From Sedimenticola sp. (lineage in GTDB: Bacteria > Pseudomonadota > Gammaproteobacteria > Chromatiales > Chromatiaceae), in assembly GCA_027023915.1 (NCBI GenBank), contig JALVUB010000282.1:1-16837 (forward strand): a DNA stretch of 16,837 bases. The letters run 5' to 3'. The position numbers and the translations under genes are program-made. How positions within the stretch are numbered: position 1 is the first letter of the stretch; every line of letters begins with the position of its first letter. A model generated the notes under the pieces. It saw nothing but the letters and a program-made list of their open reading frames with translations. It ran no database searches and was not told the origin of the DNA. Shown here in pieces: positions 6,447 to 14,753 of this stretch.

Positions 6447-9071
6447 GAGGCGGCGGTAGGCGCTGGCGTAGCGGCTGTTGGTGTTGAAGATGCCGGTGGC
6501 GCGGATGCGGTCTTTTTCGCGGGTGGTGGTGAAGGGGGTTGCCCCCTCACCCCGGCCCTCGCCCCCTGAGGGGGAGAGGGAGTTGTAGGTTGGGCCAAGC
6601 GAAGCGTGTCCAACACGCTCGGCATCTTGTTGGGCACGGCGCCGATGCGCCTTTGCCCAACCTACGTCGTTTGGCCAGACGTGGAGCAGGTCTTCGGTGC
6701 GCGCGCGGTCGGCGGCGAGTTGCCGGGCGTGTTCGGCCCAGAGGCGGTCGATGGCCTCGGAGAGCCCTTGCAGCACGGCGATCTCGTCCTCGCTGAAGGG
6801 CTGGCAGAACTGCTTGCGCCAGCGCTTGATGCGCTCGAAGTGGGCCGGTTCGAGCTTTTTGGCGGTCTTGTCCCGGTAGTCGGCCATGCCGGGGTCGGGG
6901 AGCAGGAAGTGGTAGATCTGGGTGGGTTGGCGGCCGCCCCCGGCGTTGGCATCCGCAAGGCCGCGCGGGTCGAGGCGCCGGGGCGGCTGGTCGTACCAGG
7001 CCTGGCCCTTGGGGCGCTTGCCCAGCAGGTGGGTCTCGTACACGGCGCGGCTGGCGCCCACCAGGCTGTTGCCGGTGAAGAGCTGGTAACCGAACCAGGG
7101 CACCTGGCGGCCGCCGTGGATGGCGTTGAGCCACAGGGAGACCTCGGCCAGTTCCACGGCCACCGGGTTGAGGTCCACGCCGAAGGTGTTGCGGTCGGCG
7201 ATGTACATCTTCACCCGCTGGAGGATGCGGCCGTAGTCCTCATGGGGGATGCGCCGGTCCAGCTCGGCCTGCTTGCGCTCCAGGTAGGCCTCGGCGAGCT
7301 GGTTGACGGCCTCGTTGAGGAAGGCGGCCGAGCCCATGGCCGGCTCGCAGATGGTGAGCTGGAGGATCTCGTCGGCGCTCCTGCCCTCGAGCAGTTCCTT
7401 GAGGGCGTATTTGACCAGGGCACGGGTGAGCACCTCGGGGGTGTAGTAGGAGGCCGATTTCTGGCGGTCGCGGCCGGCCAGGCGGTAGATGAAGCTGCCC
7501 TTGGGATAGACGCGCAGCTTCCGGTGGCCCTGCTCGTCGCGGTCGTAGACCCGTTCTTCCTCGGTGTATTGGTCCAGCTCCGCGGCGGTGACGAAGTGGC
7601 CGGCGTCCAGTTCGTCCGGCTGCTCGCCGGCCTTTTTGACCTCGTAGAGGTCTTCCTGGGCGAAGAAGCCGCGGTAGGAGAGCAGGGCCTCGTACACCGC
7701 GCCGAGCTGGTTGATGCCGAGCTGGGCATAGGAGACGCGGCCCCGGCGCTTGCGCCCCTTGCCCGGCCGGGTGAGCGACATCTTGCGGATCACCTGCTGC
7801 AGGGTCTCGTTGCGGAAGCGGACCTTGTTGAGCAGCGGGGTCTGGGCCGGGTCGAACAGGTGGCTGTCGAGCGGCTCGATGCTGAAACTGTTGTGCACCG
7901 GGGCGAAGGCGTCGGCCGTGCCGCTGCCGCTGCCGTCGTGGCCCTCGTGGATGAGGCGGAACAGGCGCTGGATGGATTCGTGCAGGTGGTAGCCGTTGCG
8001 CGACTCCTCGCTCTCCAGGCGCACCAGCTCCAGGTCGCGCAGGCGCTCCAGGCTGTAGCCGAGGCGGTAGGCGTCGGATTGCAGCGGCACATAGCCGAGG
8101 TCGGGGCGCGCCTCGATGTAGAACAGGAACAGCAGCCGGTACATGTAGCGCAGGCACTCGCGGCTGAGCTGGTCGGCGTCGAGGGCGTTCTTGCCGGTGT
8201 AGCCGGTCTTGGTGTGCTCGATGAGATAGCGGGCGGCCTCGTTGCCGAGCAGCTCGATGGACTGGCGCAGGGCGTACTTGAGGTCTTCGCTGACGGCGAA
8301 GGCGTGCTTGTGGGCGTTCTCGTCGAGGCGGTCGAGGAGGCTGTCGCCCGCCTCGGGCAGCAGGCTCTCGCGATGCAGCAGCACGCCGGTGGCCTTGAGG
8401 GTGGCGTCGTCGCGGCGGCCGAGGATCTCGTCCCAGTCGAAGCGCAGCAGGCGGTTCTGGTTCCACTTGAGGCGGTCGATGAGCAGGAGATGGCTGTGGC
8501 CCATGAGCAGCACCCAGCGCGGGGGATGGGGCTGGGCGAAGAGGCGCCTGGTGATGATCTCGTTCCAGCTCTGGCGCAAGATTTCGGGGTCGGGCGGGGC
8601 CTCGCCGTGGAACTGCTCGCGCACCGGGCGCAACTCCAGCGGGTCGATGCCTTCGTGGTTGAGGTCGAGGGCGCCGAGGACGACCAGCTCGGGCAGGGCC
8701 TCGGGCGCCGTGCCGAGCACGGGGATCTCGCCGCCCTCCTCCAGCACCATGTCGTGGGGCCGCCAGCCATGGCCGAGCACGGTCATGAACTGGCGGAACA
8801 GGCCGCGTTGCAGTCCGATGCGGTTTTTTGCGGCGCGCTCGCGGCGCAGGCGGTCGCTGGTGGCGAAGTATTCACGGGCCAGGTTGCGCAGGCCGGTCCA
8901 GGGCGCGCGCCAGTCGTCGCCGGCCTCTTTGGCCTGTTGCTCGCGCTCGGCCCATTCCTGCAGGCGCGCCTTGATGTCGCCCTGGAAGACCTCGCTGAGG
9001 TAGTGGTGGCTGTAGAACTCGTTTTCGTTGTCGATGCCGACCAGAGTGGCCGCGCTGTCGCTGATGGCCAT
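6444..9071 (-). CDS. Eco57I/DrmMI-like adenine methyltransferase, N-terminal half (split gene)
   Basis: A chain of 875 residues from the ATG at 9071, chosen because GGAGG lies 7 nt upstream and because this start leaves 2 nt after the helicase stop; an upstream ATG at 9152 would overlap the helicase by about 80 nt. The N-terminal 500 residues are a mostly helical region seen in large Eco57I-type enzymes (NENEFYSHHYLSEVF at the start). SYYTPEVLTRALVKYAL (about 541-557) and the AdoMet-binding motif I, CEPAMGSAAF (E576-S581), follow. The last 60 residues are odd: the stretch DVGWAKAHRRRAQQ through GEGRGEGATPFTTT is encoded by two inserted intergenic-type repeats. The domain resumes with FNTNSRYASAYRRL and then hits an in-frame TAG. 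The catalytic NPPW motif lies only in the next ORF, so neither chain alone should methylate. The partner helicase is directly upstream, as in DISARM class 1 (drmD-drmMI). Confidence 0.8.
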   Translation of the reverse strand: MAISDSAATLVGIDNENEFYSHHYLSEVFQGDIKARLQEWAEREQQAKEAGDDWRAPWTGLRNLAREYFATSDRLRRERAAKNRIGLQRGLFRQFMTVLGHGWRPHDMVLEEGGEIPVLGTAPEALPELVVLGALDLNHEGIDPLELRPVREQFHGEAPPDPEILRQSWNEIITRRLFAQPHPPRWVLLMGHSHLLLIDRLKWNQNRLLRFDWDEILGRRDDATLKATGVLLHRESLLPEAGDSLLDRLDENAHKHAFAVSEDLKYALRQSIELLGNEAARYLIEHTKTGYTGKNALDADQLSRECLRYMYRLLFLFYIEARPDLGYVPLQSDAYRLGYSLERLRDLELVRLESEESRNGYHLHESIQRLFRLIHEGHDGSGSGTADAFAPVHNSFSIEPLDSHLFDPAQTPLLNKVRFRNETLQQVIRKMSLTRPGKGRKRRGRVSYAQLGINQLGAVYEALLSYRGFFAQEDLYEVKKAGEQPDELDAGHFVTAAELDQYTEEERVYDRDEQGHRKLRVYPKGSFIYRLAGRDRQKSASYYTPEVLTRALVKYALKELLEGRSADEILQLTICEPAMGSAAFLNEAVNQLAEAYLERKQAELDRRIPHEDYGRILQRVKMYIADRNTFGVDLNPVAVELAEVSLWLNAIHGGRQVPWFGYQLFTGNSLVGASRAVYETHLLGKRPKGQAWYDQPPRRLDPRGLADANAGGGRQPTQIYHFLLPDPGMADYRDKTAKKLEPAHFERIKRWRKQFCQPFSEDEIAVLQGLSEAIDRLWAEHARQLAADRARTEDLLHVWPNDVGWAKAHRRRAQQDAERVGHASLGPTYNSLSPSGGEGRGEGATPFTTTREKDRIRATGIFNTNSRYASAYRRL
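6543..6582. repeat. Dispersed hairpin repeat (family B), copy inside coding sequence
   Basis: CCCTCACCCCGGCCCTCGCC followed by CCCTGAGGGGGAGAGGGAG forms a stem of 11 bp with one mismatch (CCCTCGCCCCC against GGGGGAGAGGG). The reverse complement of the same unit occurs upstream of the tmRNA gene at 15396-15440. This copy lies inside the methyltransferase N-terminal ORF and encodes SLSPSGGEGRGEGATPF on the minus strand. Confidence 0.8.
6585..6665. repeat. Dispersed inverted repeat (family C) inside coding sequence
   Basis: An 81-nt unit bounded by perfect 11-bp inverted arms, GTAGGTTGGGC (6585-6595) and GCCCAACCTAC (6655-6665), with GCG-rich inner repeats. It follows family B after 2 nt, so the two elements form one insert of about 125 nt. 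The insert stays open in the methyltransferase frame and encodes GWAKAHRRRAQQDAERVGHA followed by SLGPT. Confidence 0.8.
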
Positions 9072-9073
9072 GC

Positions 9074-12001
9074 TCAGCCCTCCGGGTGGGCCAGTACGGC
9101 CACGACCTGCAGCCAGGGGTGGGGTTCGGTGGTCATGGTCTCTTCCACCCACTCGATGTACTGGTCGAACAGCTCGTTGATCTCGCGTTCGCGCAGGGCG
9201 CGCCGGTGCTGCTTCATCTCCGGTGATTGCCGCGATGCCTCCAGTTGCCGTTCGAGCTGCTGCAACTGACCCTCGCGCAGGCGCTCCAGCTCCCTGAGCT
9301 GTTGGTCGAGCCGTTCGTTGATGACTTCCTCGAAGCGGTCGCGGCGCGCCGTCATCCAGGCCCGGGCCTGCTCGATCACGCCGGGCAGCGCCTGTTGCAG
9401 GCGCTCCAAGGGCAGGGGCGCGCCGGTGTTGGGGATGGGGTTGCCGTCGAAACCGCTGCGCTTCAGCCAGTCGCGGAAGGGCTCGATCTCGCGGACGCCC
9501 CGACCGTCACAGGTGATGGCCATCCATTCGCTCACCAGCGGGTGGCTCTTGCGGTTGGGCACCACGCCGGAGACCAGATAGAGCGCCGAGCCCGGCGCCA
9601 GGCCGTCGCGCCAAGCGATGACCGGCGCGGTATGGCGGCCGAAGGCGGTGAGCATGCGGTCGGAGAGCCATTCCATGAGGGGATGCTGGGGCCACAGGTA
9701 GTGGATCTTGGGCCAGGCGCTCTCGTCCTCGCGGGAGCGGGCGATCTCCCGTTTGATGACCTCCACGTCGTCGGTGAGTTGGAACTGCCCCTGCGCCGGA
9801 TAGACCTCGCGCGGCAGGAAGCGGAAGCGGTGGTGCAGGTCGTCGGTGATGGTGAGGCGGATGTGGTGGCGCGCGGCGTCGGCCGTCCATTGCAGGGCCT
9901 CGCCGCGTTGCTCCAGTCGTGCCAGCGCCCGCTCCGCCCAGTGATAATGGCTGTCGAACAGGCTGGGCAGGGGGTCGATGGGGTCGTCCGGGAGCGCCGG
10001 CATCTTGCCGGCTTTCTCGTCCATGCCGCTTGCCGGCGGGACGCCGTCGCCGAGAAACAGGGCCAGCAGTTCGTCGGCCTCGGTCTGGTGCGCCTCCGGG
10101 GTGTACTTTCTGTCGAAGGTCTCGGCATCCTCGCCGCGGGCCATGGCCTGGCTGGTGAGTGCCTCTTCCTGCTGGCTGTCGTACACGCCCATGAAGGCGG
10201 AGGGGTCGCCGATGTTTTCGTAGGCCTGGCGGTCCTTCTCCTCCAGCACCTCGAGGATGCGCATGTCGCCGCGGATGGTGGGGTTCTCGCTGCGGGTGAT
10301 GAGGTAGTCGATGCGCGGCTCCCGCTCCTGCCCGTAGCGGTCGATGCGGCCATTGCGCTGCTGGAACACCATCAGCGACCAGGGCAGATCGAAATGGATC
10401 AGGCGGTGGCACTGGTAGTGCAGGTTGATGCCCTCGGAGGCGACATCCGAACACAACAGCACCCGCAGCGGCGACTCGGGCTTGCCGAAGGCCTCCACCA
10501 CTTCCTGTTGCTCGATGTCGCTCAGGCCGCCGTGTAGCTGGGTGATCTGGTCGGCGCGCAGCCGGAGATCGGCGCGGAGCTGGTCCTGCAGGAAGTTGAG
10601 GGTCTCCAGCCGCTCGGAGAAGATCACCATGCGGTCGTCACTGGCGCCGGGATCCCAGGCGTAGGCCTCGCTGGTGAGCAGGCCGATCAGCGCCTGATAC
10701 TTGCTGTAGTGCTCGGGGGTGATCGCCTGTAACGCCCGGTCGAGGGCTTGCAGACCGTCGAGTTCGGCCTGGATGGCCTCGGTAAGGCCGGCCGCGTTGC
10801 GCTCCAGCCTGGCGATGCGCTCGGCCACGCTGTGGCGGCAGGCGGCGGGACTGGAGAACAGGGCCTTCTGCAGGCCCACGCGCAGCAGGGCGTTTTTCTC
10901 CGCCTCCACCGCCTCGCCCTTCCGGGTGAAGGGGATCGCCAGCAGCGCGTCATAAGCGGCCTCCTCCTGCGGGGTGGCCTGGTGGTGATGGCGAAACACC
11001 TTGCGCTCGCGGAACTCCCCCTCCACCTGGTCGCGGATGTCCTTCTTGAAGCGCCGGATCACCAGCCCCTTGTGGCGAAAATCCTCGTGCGTGTAGTGCT
11101 CGGGATCGCCGATGGCGGTGGGGTCGAGCATGTTCATCAGGCTGGCGAAGCTGCGGGCGCGGCCGTCGTGGGGCGTGGCCGAGAGCATGATGAGGGTGTC
11201 GGAGCGGGTGGAGAGCAGGCGGGCCAGCCGCGCGCGCTGGCTGCTGGTGCCCCGCTCGGCCACGTTGTGGCACTCGTCGATGATGATGATGTCCCACCAG
11301 GCCTGTTCCAGGTACACGCGGTATTCGCTGTCCTGCTTCAGGGTGTCAATGGAGATGATGGCCTTGTCGTAGTAGTAGAAGGGGTTGTGGTTGGTGGGGA
11401 TGCGGTTGCGCACCCGCTGCAGGCCGATGGAGTCGAGGCGCGTCAGGGGGATGGTGAAGCGGTTCCAGAACTCCTTCTGGAACTGGGTGAGCATGCTCTT
11501 GAGAGTGAGCACCAGGATGCGCCGGCCGCGCCCGCGGTGGATCAGCTCGGAGACCAGGATGCCGGCCTCCAGGGTCTTGCCAAGGCCCACGGCATCGGCG
11601 ATGAGGATGCGCTGGCGCGGCTGACGCAGCGCCTGGATGGCCGGCTCGAGCTGATAGGGCACCAGATCCATGGCCGCCTCGTGGGCGATGTGGATCCGGT
11701 CGTCGTTGATGGACTGACGGCGCAGCTGGCTCTCGATATAGAGCAGGCTGTCGGCGTGGCCGGGCGAGTCGTCCTGCTCCAGCCGGATCTCGGCAGGATC
11801 GAGCACCTGGATCCCGTCTTCCAGGCTGGTGAGAAAGATCGCCGGCTGGTCGCGGACCAGTTCGGAGACGCCGTCGCAGGTGAGCATCTGGCCGCCGTCC
11901 GAGGCCAGATCGACCTTGCGCACCACCCACTCGGCATCACGGATGACCACGCGCATGCCTGGAGCGATATTTCCCTTTACTCCTACTTCTCTCTGAACCA
12001 A
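9074..12001 (-). CDS. DrmD-like SNF2-family helicase/translocase
   Basis: A protein of 975 residues with all the superfamily 2 Swi2/Snf2 motifs in order: Q-like region PYQLEPA (about 115-121), Walker A DAVGLGKT (136-143), DECH (242-245), SATP (274-277), motif V SDVASEGINL (518-527) and motif VI QQRNGRIDRYGQ (547-558). Such enzymes use ATP to translocate on double-stranded DNA rather than to unwind it. The C-terminal 400 residues end in a charged coiled region (RLDQQLRELERLREGQLQQL). The best start in this frame is TTG at 12001 (MVQREV); no ATG lies upstream before a stop, and the next ATG (Met16) lacks a well-spaced ribosome site, so the start is uncertain. It is the first gene of the operon and pairs with the adjacent methyltransferase as drmD with drmMI. 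ZorD of Zorya type I and RapA are alternatives. Residues about 652-672 come from a repeat insertion. Confidence 0.85.
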   Translation of the reverse strand: MVQREVGVKGNIAPGMRVVIRDAEWVVRKVDLASDGGQMLTCDGVSELVRDQPAIFLTSLEDGIQVLDPAEIRLEQDDSPGHADSLLYIESQLRRQSINDDRIHIAHEAAMDLVPYQLEPAIQALRQPRQRILIADAVGLGKTLEAGILVSELIHRGRGRRILVLTLKSMLTQFQKEFWNRFTIPLTRLDSIGLQRVRNRIPTNHNPFYYYDKAIISIDTLKQDSEYRVYLEQAWWDIIIIDECHNVAERGTSSQRARLARLLSTRSDTLIMLSATPHDGRARSFASLMNMLDPTAIGDPEHYTHEDFRHKGLVIRRFKKDIRDQVEGEFRERKVFRHHHQATPQEEAAYDALLAIPFTRKGEAVEAEKNALLRVGLQKALFSSPAACRHSVAERIARLERNAAGLTEAIQAELDGLQALDRALQAITPEHYSKYQALIGLLTSEAYAWDPGASDDRMVIFSERLETLNFLQDQLRADLRLRADQITQLHGGLSDIEQQEVVEAFGKPESPLRVLLCSDVASEGINLHYQCHRLIHFDLPWSLMVFQQRNGRIDRYGQEREPRIDYLITRSENPTIRGDMRILEVLEEKDRQAYENIGDPSAFMGVYDSQQEEALTSQAMARGEDAETFDRKYTPEAHQTEADELLALFLGDGVPPASGMDEKAGKMPALPDDPIDPLPSLFDSHYHWAERALARLEQRGEALQWTADAARHHIRLTITDDLHHRFRFLPREVYPAQGQFQLTDDVEVIKREIARSREDESAWPKIHYLWPQHPLMEWLSDRMLTAFGRHTAPVIAWRDGLAPGSALYLVSGVVPNRKSHPLVSEWMAITCDGRGVREIEPFRDWLKRSGFDGNPIPNTGAPLPLERLQQALPGVIEQARAWMTARRDRFEEVINERLDQQLRELERLREGQLQQLERQLEASRQSPEMKQHRRALREREINELFDQYIEWVEETMTTEPHPWLQVVAVLAHPEG
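9990..10045. repeat. Palindromic repeat family A inside the helicase gene
   Basis: GGGAGCGCCGGCATCTTGCC at 9990 repeats the left arm of the copy at 6136; a weaker right arm, TTGCCGGCGGGACGCC, ends at 10045. On the minus strand it encodes GVPPASGMDEKAGKMPALPD, about helicase residues 653-672, between the helicase core and the C-terminal region. The reading frame is intact, and a peptide like those at the methyltransferase copies is produced. Confidence 0.7.
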
Positions 12002-12056
12002 TGCCGCATTCCAGGGTTCAATATTGCCCCGTTATTGGCTACCCGCCGAATGCTTC

Positions 12057-12086
12057 ATCTTATCCAATTTTGGAACAGGCTGATAA
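12057..12086 (-). promoter_or_regulatory. Candidate promoter of the defence operon
   Basis: On the minus strand TTATCA (12086-12081) and TAAGAT (12062-12057) are separated by 18 nt and each matches the sigma-70 boxes at four of six positions. Transcription would start near 12050, about 50 nt before the helicase start. No comparable promoter is visible further down, because all later genes overlap or abut. This is a weak prediction. Confidence 0.3.
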
Positions 12087-12200
12087 ACAGCCGGCTTTTG
12101 CCCACGGCATACTCGGCAAGACAGTACCGCCCTCTGTAAATAAAAGCCCGGCCATCTCGTGTTAGGATTTTCCCCGTCAGCCACAACAGGAGATAAACCC

Positions 12201-12797
12201 ATGGGAACCGCCACCATTGTCGTCCTGGCGATCATCGCCGCCATCGTTCTTTATGTCATTGCCATCTACAACCGGCTGGTCAGCCTGAAAAACCGCTACA
12301 AAAACGCCTTTGCGCAGATCGAGGTTCAACTCAAGCGGCGTTATGACCTGATCCCCAATCTGGTGGAGACCGCCAAGGGCTATCTCAAGCACGAGCGCGA
12401 GACGCTTGAAGCGGTGATCGCCGCCCGCAACGCCGCCGCCAACGCCCTGGCCAAGGCCGCCAGCGAACCCGGCAGTGCCCAGGCGATGGCCAATCTGGAA
12501 GGCGCGGAAAAGCAGCTCTCCGGTGCCATGAGCCACTTCAACATGGTGATGGAGGCCTATCCCGACCTGAAGGCCAACCAGAACATGATGCAGCTCAGCG
12601 AAGAGCTCACCAGCACGGAGAACAAGGTGGCTTTTGCCCGCCAGGCCTACAACGACGCGGTGATGGAGTACAACACCTATCGCCAGTCCTTCCCGCCGGT
12701 GGTGTTCGCCGGCATCTTCGGCCATCCCACCGACGCCAAGCTGCTGGAGTTCGAGGACAGCGCCCAGATTCAGGCCGCGCCAAAGGTCTCTTTCTGA
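12201..12797 (+). CDS. lemA: LemA family membrane protein
   Basis: A protein of 198 residues. The start at 12201 is set by AGGAG at 12188-12192, 8 nt before the ATG. An N-terminal membrane helix (about 5-23, TIVVLAIIAAIVLYVIAIY) is followed by the LemA signature YNRLVSLKNRYKNAFAQIEV, then QLKRRYDLIPNLVETAKGYL and ENKVAFARQAYNDAVMEYNT, with mostly helical sequence between. Family members are inner-membrane proteins with a helical domain facing the periplasm. The biochemical role is poorly known, but they often sit next to M48 proteases or TPM-domain proteins. Here an M48 protease gene begins 12 nt downstream, so the two are surely cotranscribed and probably form a membrane complex. The gene diverges from the defence operon, with a 199-nt shared upstream region. 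Confidence 0.9.
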   Translation: MGTATIVVLAIIAAIVLYVIAIYNRLVSLKNRYKNAFAQIEVQLKRRYDLIPNLVETAKGYLKHERETLEAVIAARNAAANALAKAASEPGSAQAMANLEGAEKQLSGAMSHFNMVMEAYPDLKANQNMMQLSEELTSTENKVAFARQAYNDAVMEYNTYRQSFPPVVFAGIFGHPTDAKLLEFEDSAQIQAAPKVSF

Positions 12798-12809
12798 TAC
12801 CGCTGACTG

Positions 12810-14753
12810 ATGAACTTCTACGCCGCGCAAGAGCAGGCCCGCCGCAAGACCCGCTGGCTGGTGGTGCTCTTTGTGCTGGCGATACTGTCGCTGGTGGTGC
12901 TCACCAACCTGTTCATCATGTTCTTTGCCGAGTACTCCACCGATTACTATGTCCAGGGGCACACCCCCACAACCTTCTGGGAGAAGTTCGACTGGGCGCG
13001 CTTCATCTGGATCGGCGTGGGGGTGACGGTGGTGATCCTGCTGGGCAGCTTCATCCGCACCCTCACCCTGAAGGATGGTGGGAGCGCCATCGCCGAAATG
13101 ATGGGGGCCCGCCTGGTGTCGGGCAACCCGCGCGACGCCCTGGAAAAGCGGCTGCTCAACGTGGTGGAGGAGATGGCCATCGCCGCCGGAACCCCGGTTC
13201 CACAGGTCTATGTGATGGACGCCGAATCCGGCATCAACGCCTTTGCCGCCGGTTACGGCACTGGCGACGCGGTGGTGACGGTGACCCGTGGCGCCCTGGA
13301 AAAACTCAACCGCGCCGAGCTTCAAGGCGTGATCGGCCACGAGTTCAGCCACATCGTCAACGGCGACATGCGCCTCAACATCCGCCTCATCGGCATCCTC
13401 TTTGGCATCCTCATGGTGGCACTCATCGGTCGCATGCTGCTTCGCTGGGGCGCCTTCAGCAGCAGCGGCAGCCGCGGCCGCGACAACAACGCCAGCGTGC
13501 CCCTGGTGCTGCTGGGCCTGGGCCTGCTGATACTGGGCTATGTGGGTGTCTTCTTCGGCAACCTGATAAAAGCCTCGGTGAGCCGCCAGCGCGAATACCT
13601 GGCCGACGCCTCGTCGGTGCAGTTCACCCGCGAGCCCCAGGGCATCGCCGGCGCGTTGAAAAAGATCGGCGGCGACGCCGAAGGCTCGCTGATCCGCCAC
13701 CCCGACGCCGAGGAGCTGAGCCACGCCTATTTCGGCGAGGGCATCCATTACCTGTTCGGCTTCAACAGCCTATTCGCCACCCACCCGCCGCTGGAGAAAC
13801 GGATTCTGCGTCTCGATCCCCATTGGGACGGTGAATTTATCCTGCCCGAGCCCCAGTCGGCCATCGCCGTCGAGCAGGAAGAGGAGCAACGCCACCGCCC
13901 CGACGCGCGGGATATCGCCGCCGGTGCCGTGGTGCTCACCAATGTGCTCAACAGCATCGAACAGGCCACCGCCGCCCGCGGCCAAAGCGAGCTGGAACAG
14001 GCCGGCAGGCTGCTCGACGCCATCCCCCAACCGCTGGAGGCGGCGGCTCACGAACCCCACGGCGCCCGCGCGCTGATCTATGCGCTGGTGCTGCATCAGG
14101 ATAGTGAGCTGCTCCAGCGCCAGCTCGACCATCTGCGGGAATATGCCGATACCGGCGTGGCCGAAGCCACGGAGCGGCACATGGAACAGGTGGCCCGCCT
14201 GGACCCGAGCCTGCGCCTGGCGTTGGTGGACATGGCCCTGCCCGCGCTGCGGCAGCTCTCGCCGCGCCAGTACCGACTGTTCCGCGACAACCTGCTGCAA
14301 CTGGTGGAGATGGACGGCCACATCAGCCCCTTCGAATGGGCGCTCAAAGCCATTGTGCTGCGCAATCTGGCGATGGCCTTCGAAGGCGGCCGACCGCCCC
14401 TGGGGCGCTATAACAGTCTGCGTCCGCTGAAGAAAGAGATCGCAATCATGCTCGGTTATCTGGTCCACTACACCCACGATGGCGGCATGGCGCGACTGCA
14501 CGCCTTTCAGGCTGGTTTGCAGGCCATGGGACTGGCGGAGTTGGAACCGCCCCCCGAAGAGAAGCTCACGGCCAAGCGGCTGGATCTTGCCATGGCCCGG
14601 CTGGCGCAACTCCGCCCTCTGCGCAAGCCCCTGCTGCTCAAGGGATGCGCCGCCGCGGTGGCCGCCGACGGCCGCATCGAGCCCCTGGAACGGGAACTGC
14701 TGCGGGCCTTCTCCTCCCTGCTGGACTGCCCCCTGCCGCCTCTCGACAGGTAG
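12810..14753 (+). CDS. M48 family zinc metalloprotease with TerB-like C-terminal region
   Basis: A protein of 647 residues. Two membrane helices lie at about 16-39 and 66-84; then comes the M48 core with the zinc site HEFSH (H177, E178, H181) and the third ligand in REYLADA (E262 with D266). Two further hydrophobic stretches (about 193-211 and 228-256) lie between the zinc motifs, as in HtpX. The protease should act on membrane or misfolded proteins from the cytoplasmic side. HtpX itself is about 290 residues; here another 300 residues follow. In these, VEMDGHISPFEWAL (about 500) and AADGRIEPLERELL (about 620) resemble the metal-binding acidic pairs of TerB-like domains. No strong Shine-Dalgarno precedes the ATG, which suggests coupling to lemA. 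The stop codon TAG lies in the first bases of a dispersed repeat. Confidence 0.9.
   Translation: MNFYAAQEQARRKTRWLVVLFVLAILSLVVLTNLFIMFFAEYSTDYYVQGHTPTTFWEKFDWARFIWIGVGVTVVILLGSFIRTLTLKDGGSAIAEMMGARLVSGNPRDALEKRLLNVVEEMAIAAGTPVPQVYVMDAESGINAFAAGYGTGDAVVTVTRGALEKLNRAELQGVIGHEFSHIVNGDMRLNIRLIGILFGILMVALIGRMLLRWGAFSSSGSRGRDNNASVPLVLLGLGLLILGYVGVFFGNLIKASVSRQREYLADASSVQFTREPQGIAGALKKIGGDAEGSLIRHPDAEELSHAYFGEGIHYLFGFNSLFATHPPLEKRILRLDPHWDGEFILPEPQSAIAVEQEEEQRHRPDARDIAAGAVVLTNVLNSIEQATAARGQSELEQAGRLLDAIPQPLEAAAHEPHGARALIYALVLHQDSELLQRQLDHLREYADTGVAEATERHMEQVARLDPSLRLALVDMALPALRQLSPRQYRLFRDNLLQLVEMDGHISPFEWALKAIVLRNLAMAFEGGRPPLGRYNSLRPLKKEIAIMLGYLVHYTHDGGMARLHAFQAGLQAMGLAELEPPPEEKLTAKRLDLAMARLAQLRPLRKPLLLKGCAAAVAADGRIEPLERELLRAFSSLLDCPLPPLDR

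Noticed and set aside
9072..9152. An upstream ATG at 9152 as the methylase start
   Set aside because: It would overlap the helicase gene by about 80 nt and add a compositionally odd Arg/Gly/Pro stretch; the ATG at 9071 has GGAGG at the right distance.
6606..9269. An open frame of 887 codons on the plus strand, opposite the methylase and the end of the helicase
   Set aside because: It is antisense to a gene with clear motifs, and its product is a low-complexity run of V, A, G, L, E and Q, as expected from GC-rich codon bias. It has no recognisable domain.
10748..12139. An open frame of 463 codons on the plus strand, opposite the helicase
   Set aside because: It is antisense to the conserved SNF2 motifs, and its translation is compositionally biased with no domain.
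12177..13748. An open frame of 523 codons on the minus strand, opposite lemA and the M48 gene
   Set aside because: It is His-, Ala- and Gly-rich, without domains, and opposite two well-supported genes; it is a shadow of their codon bias.
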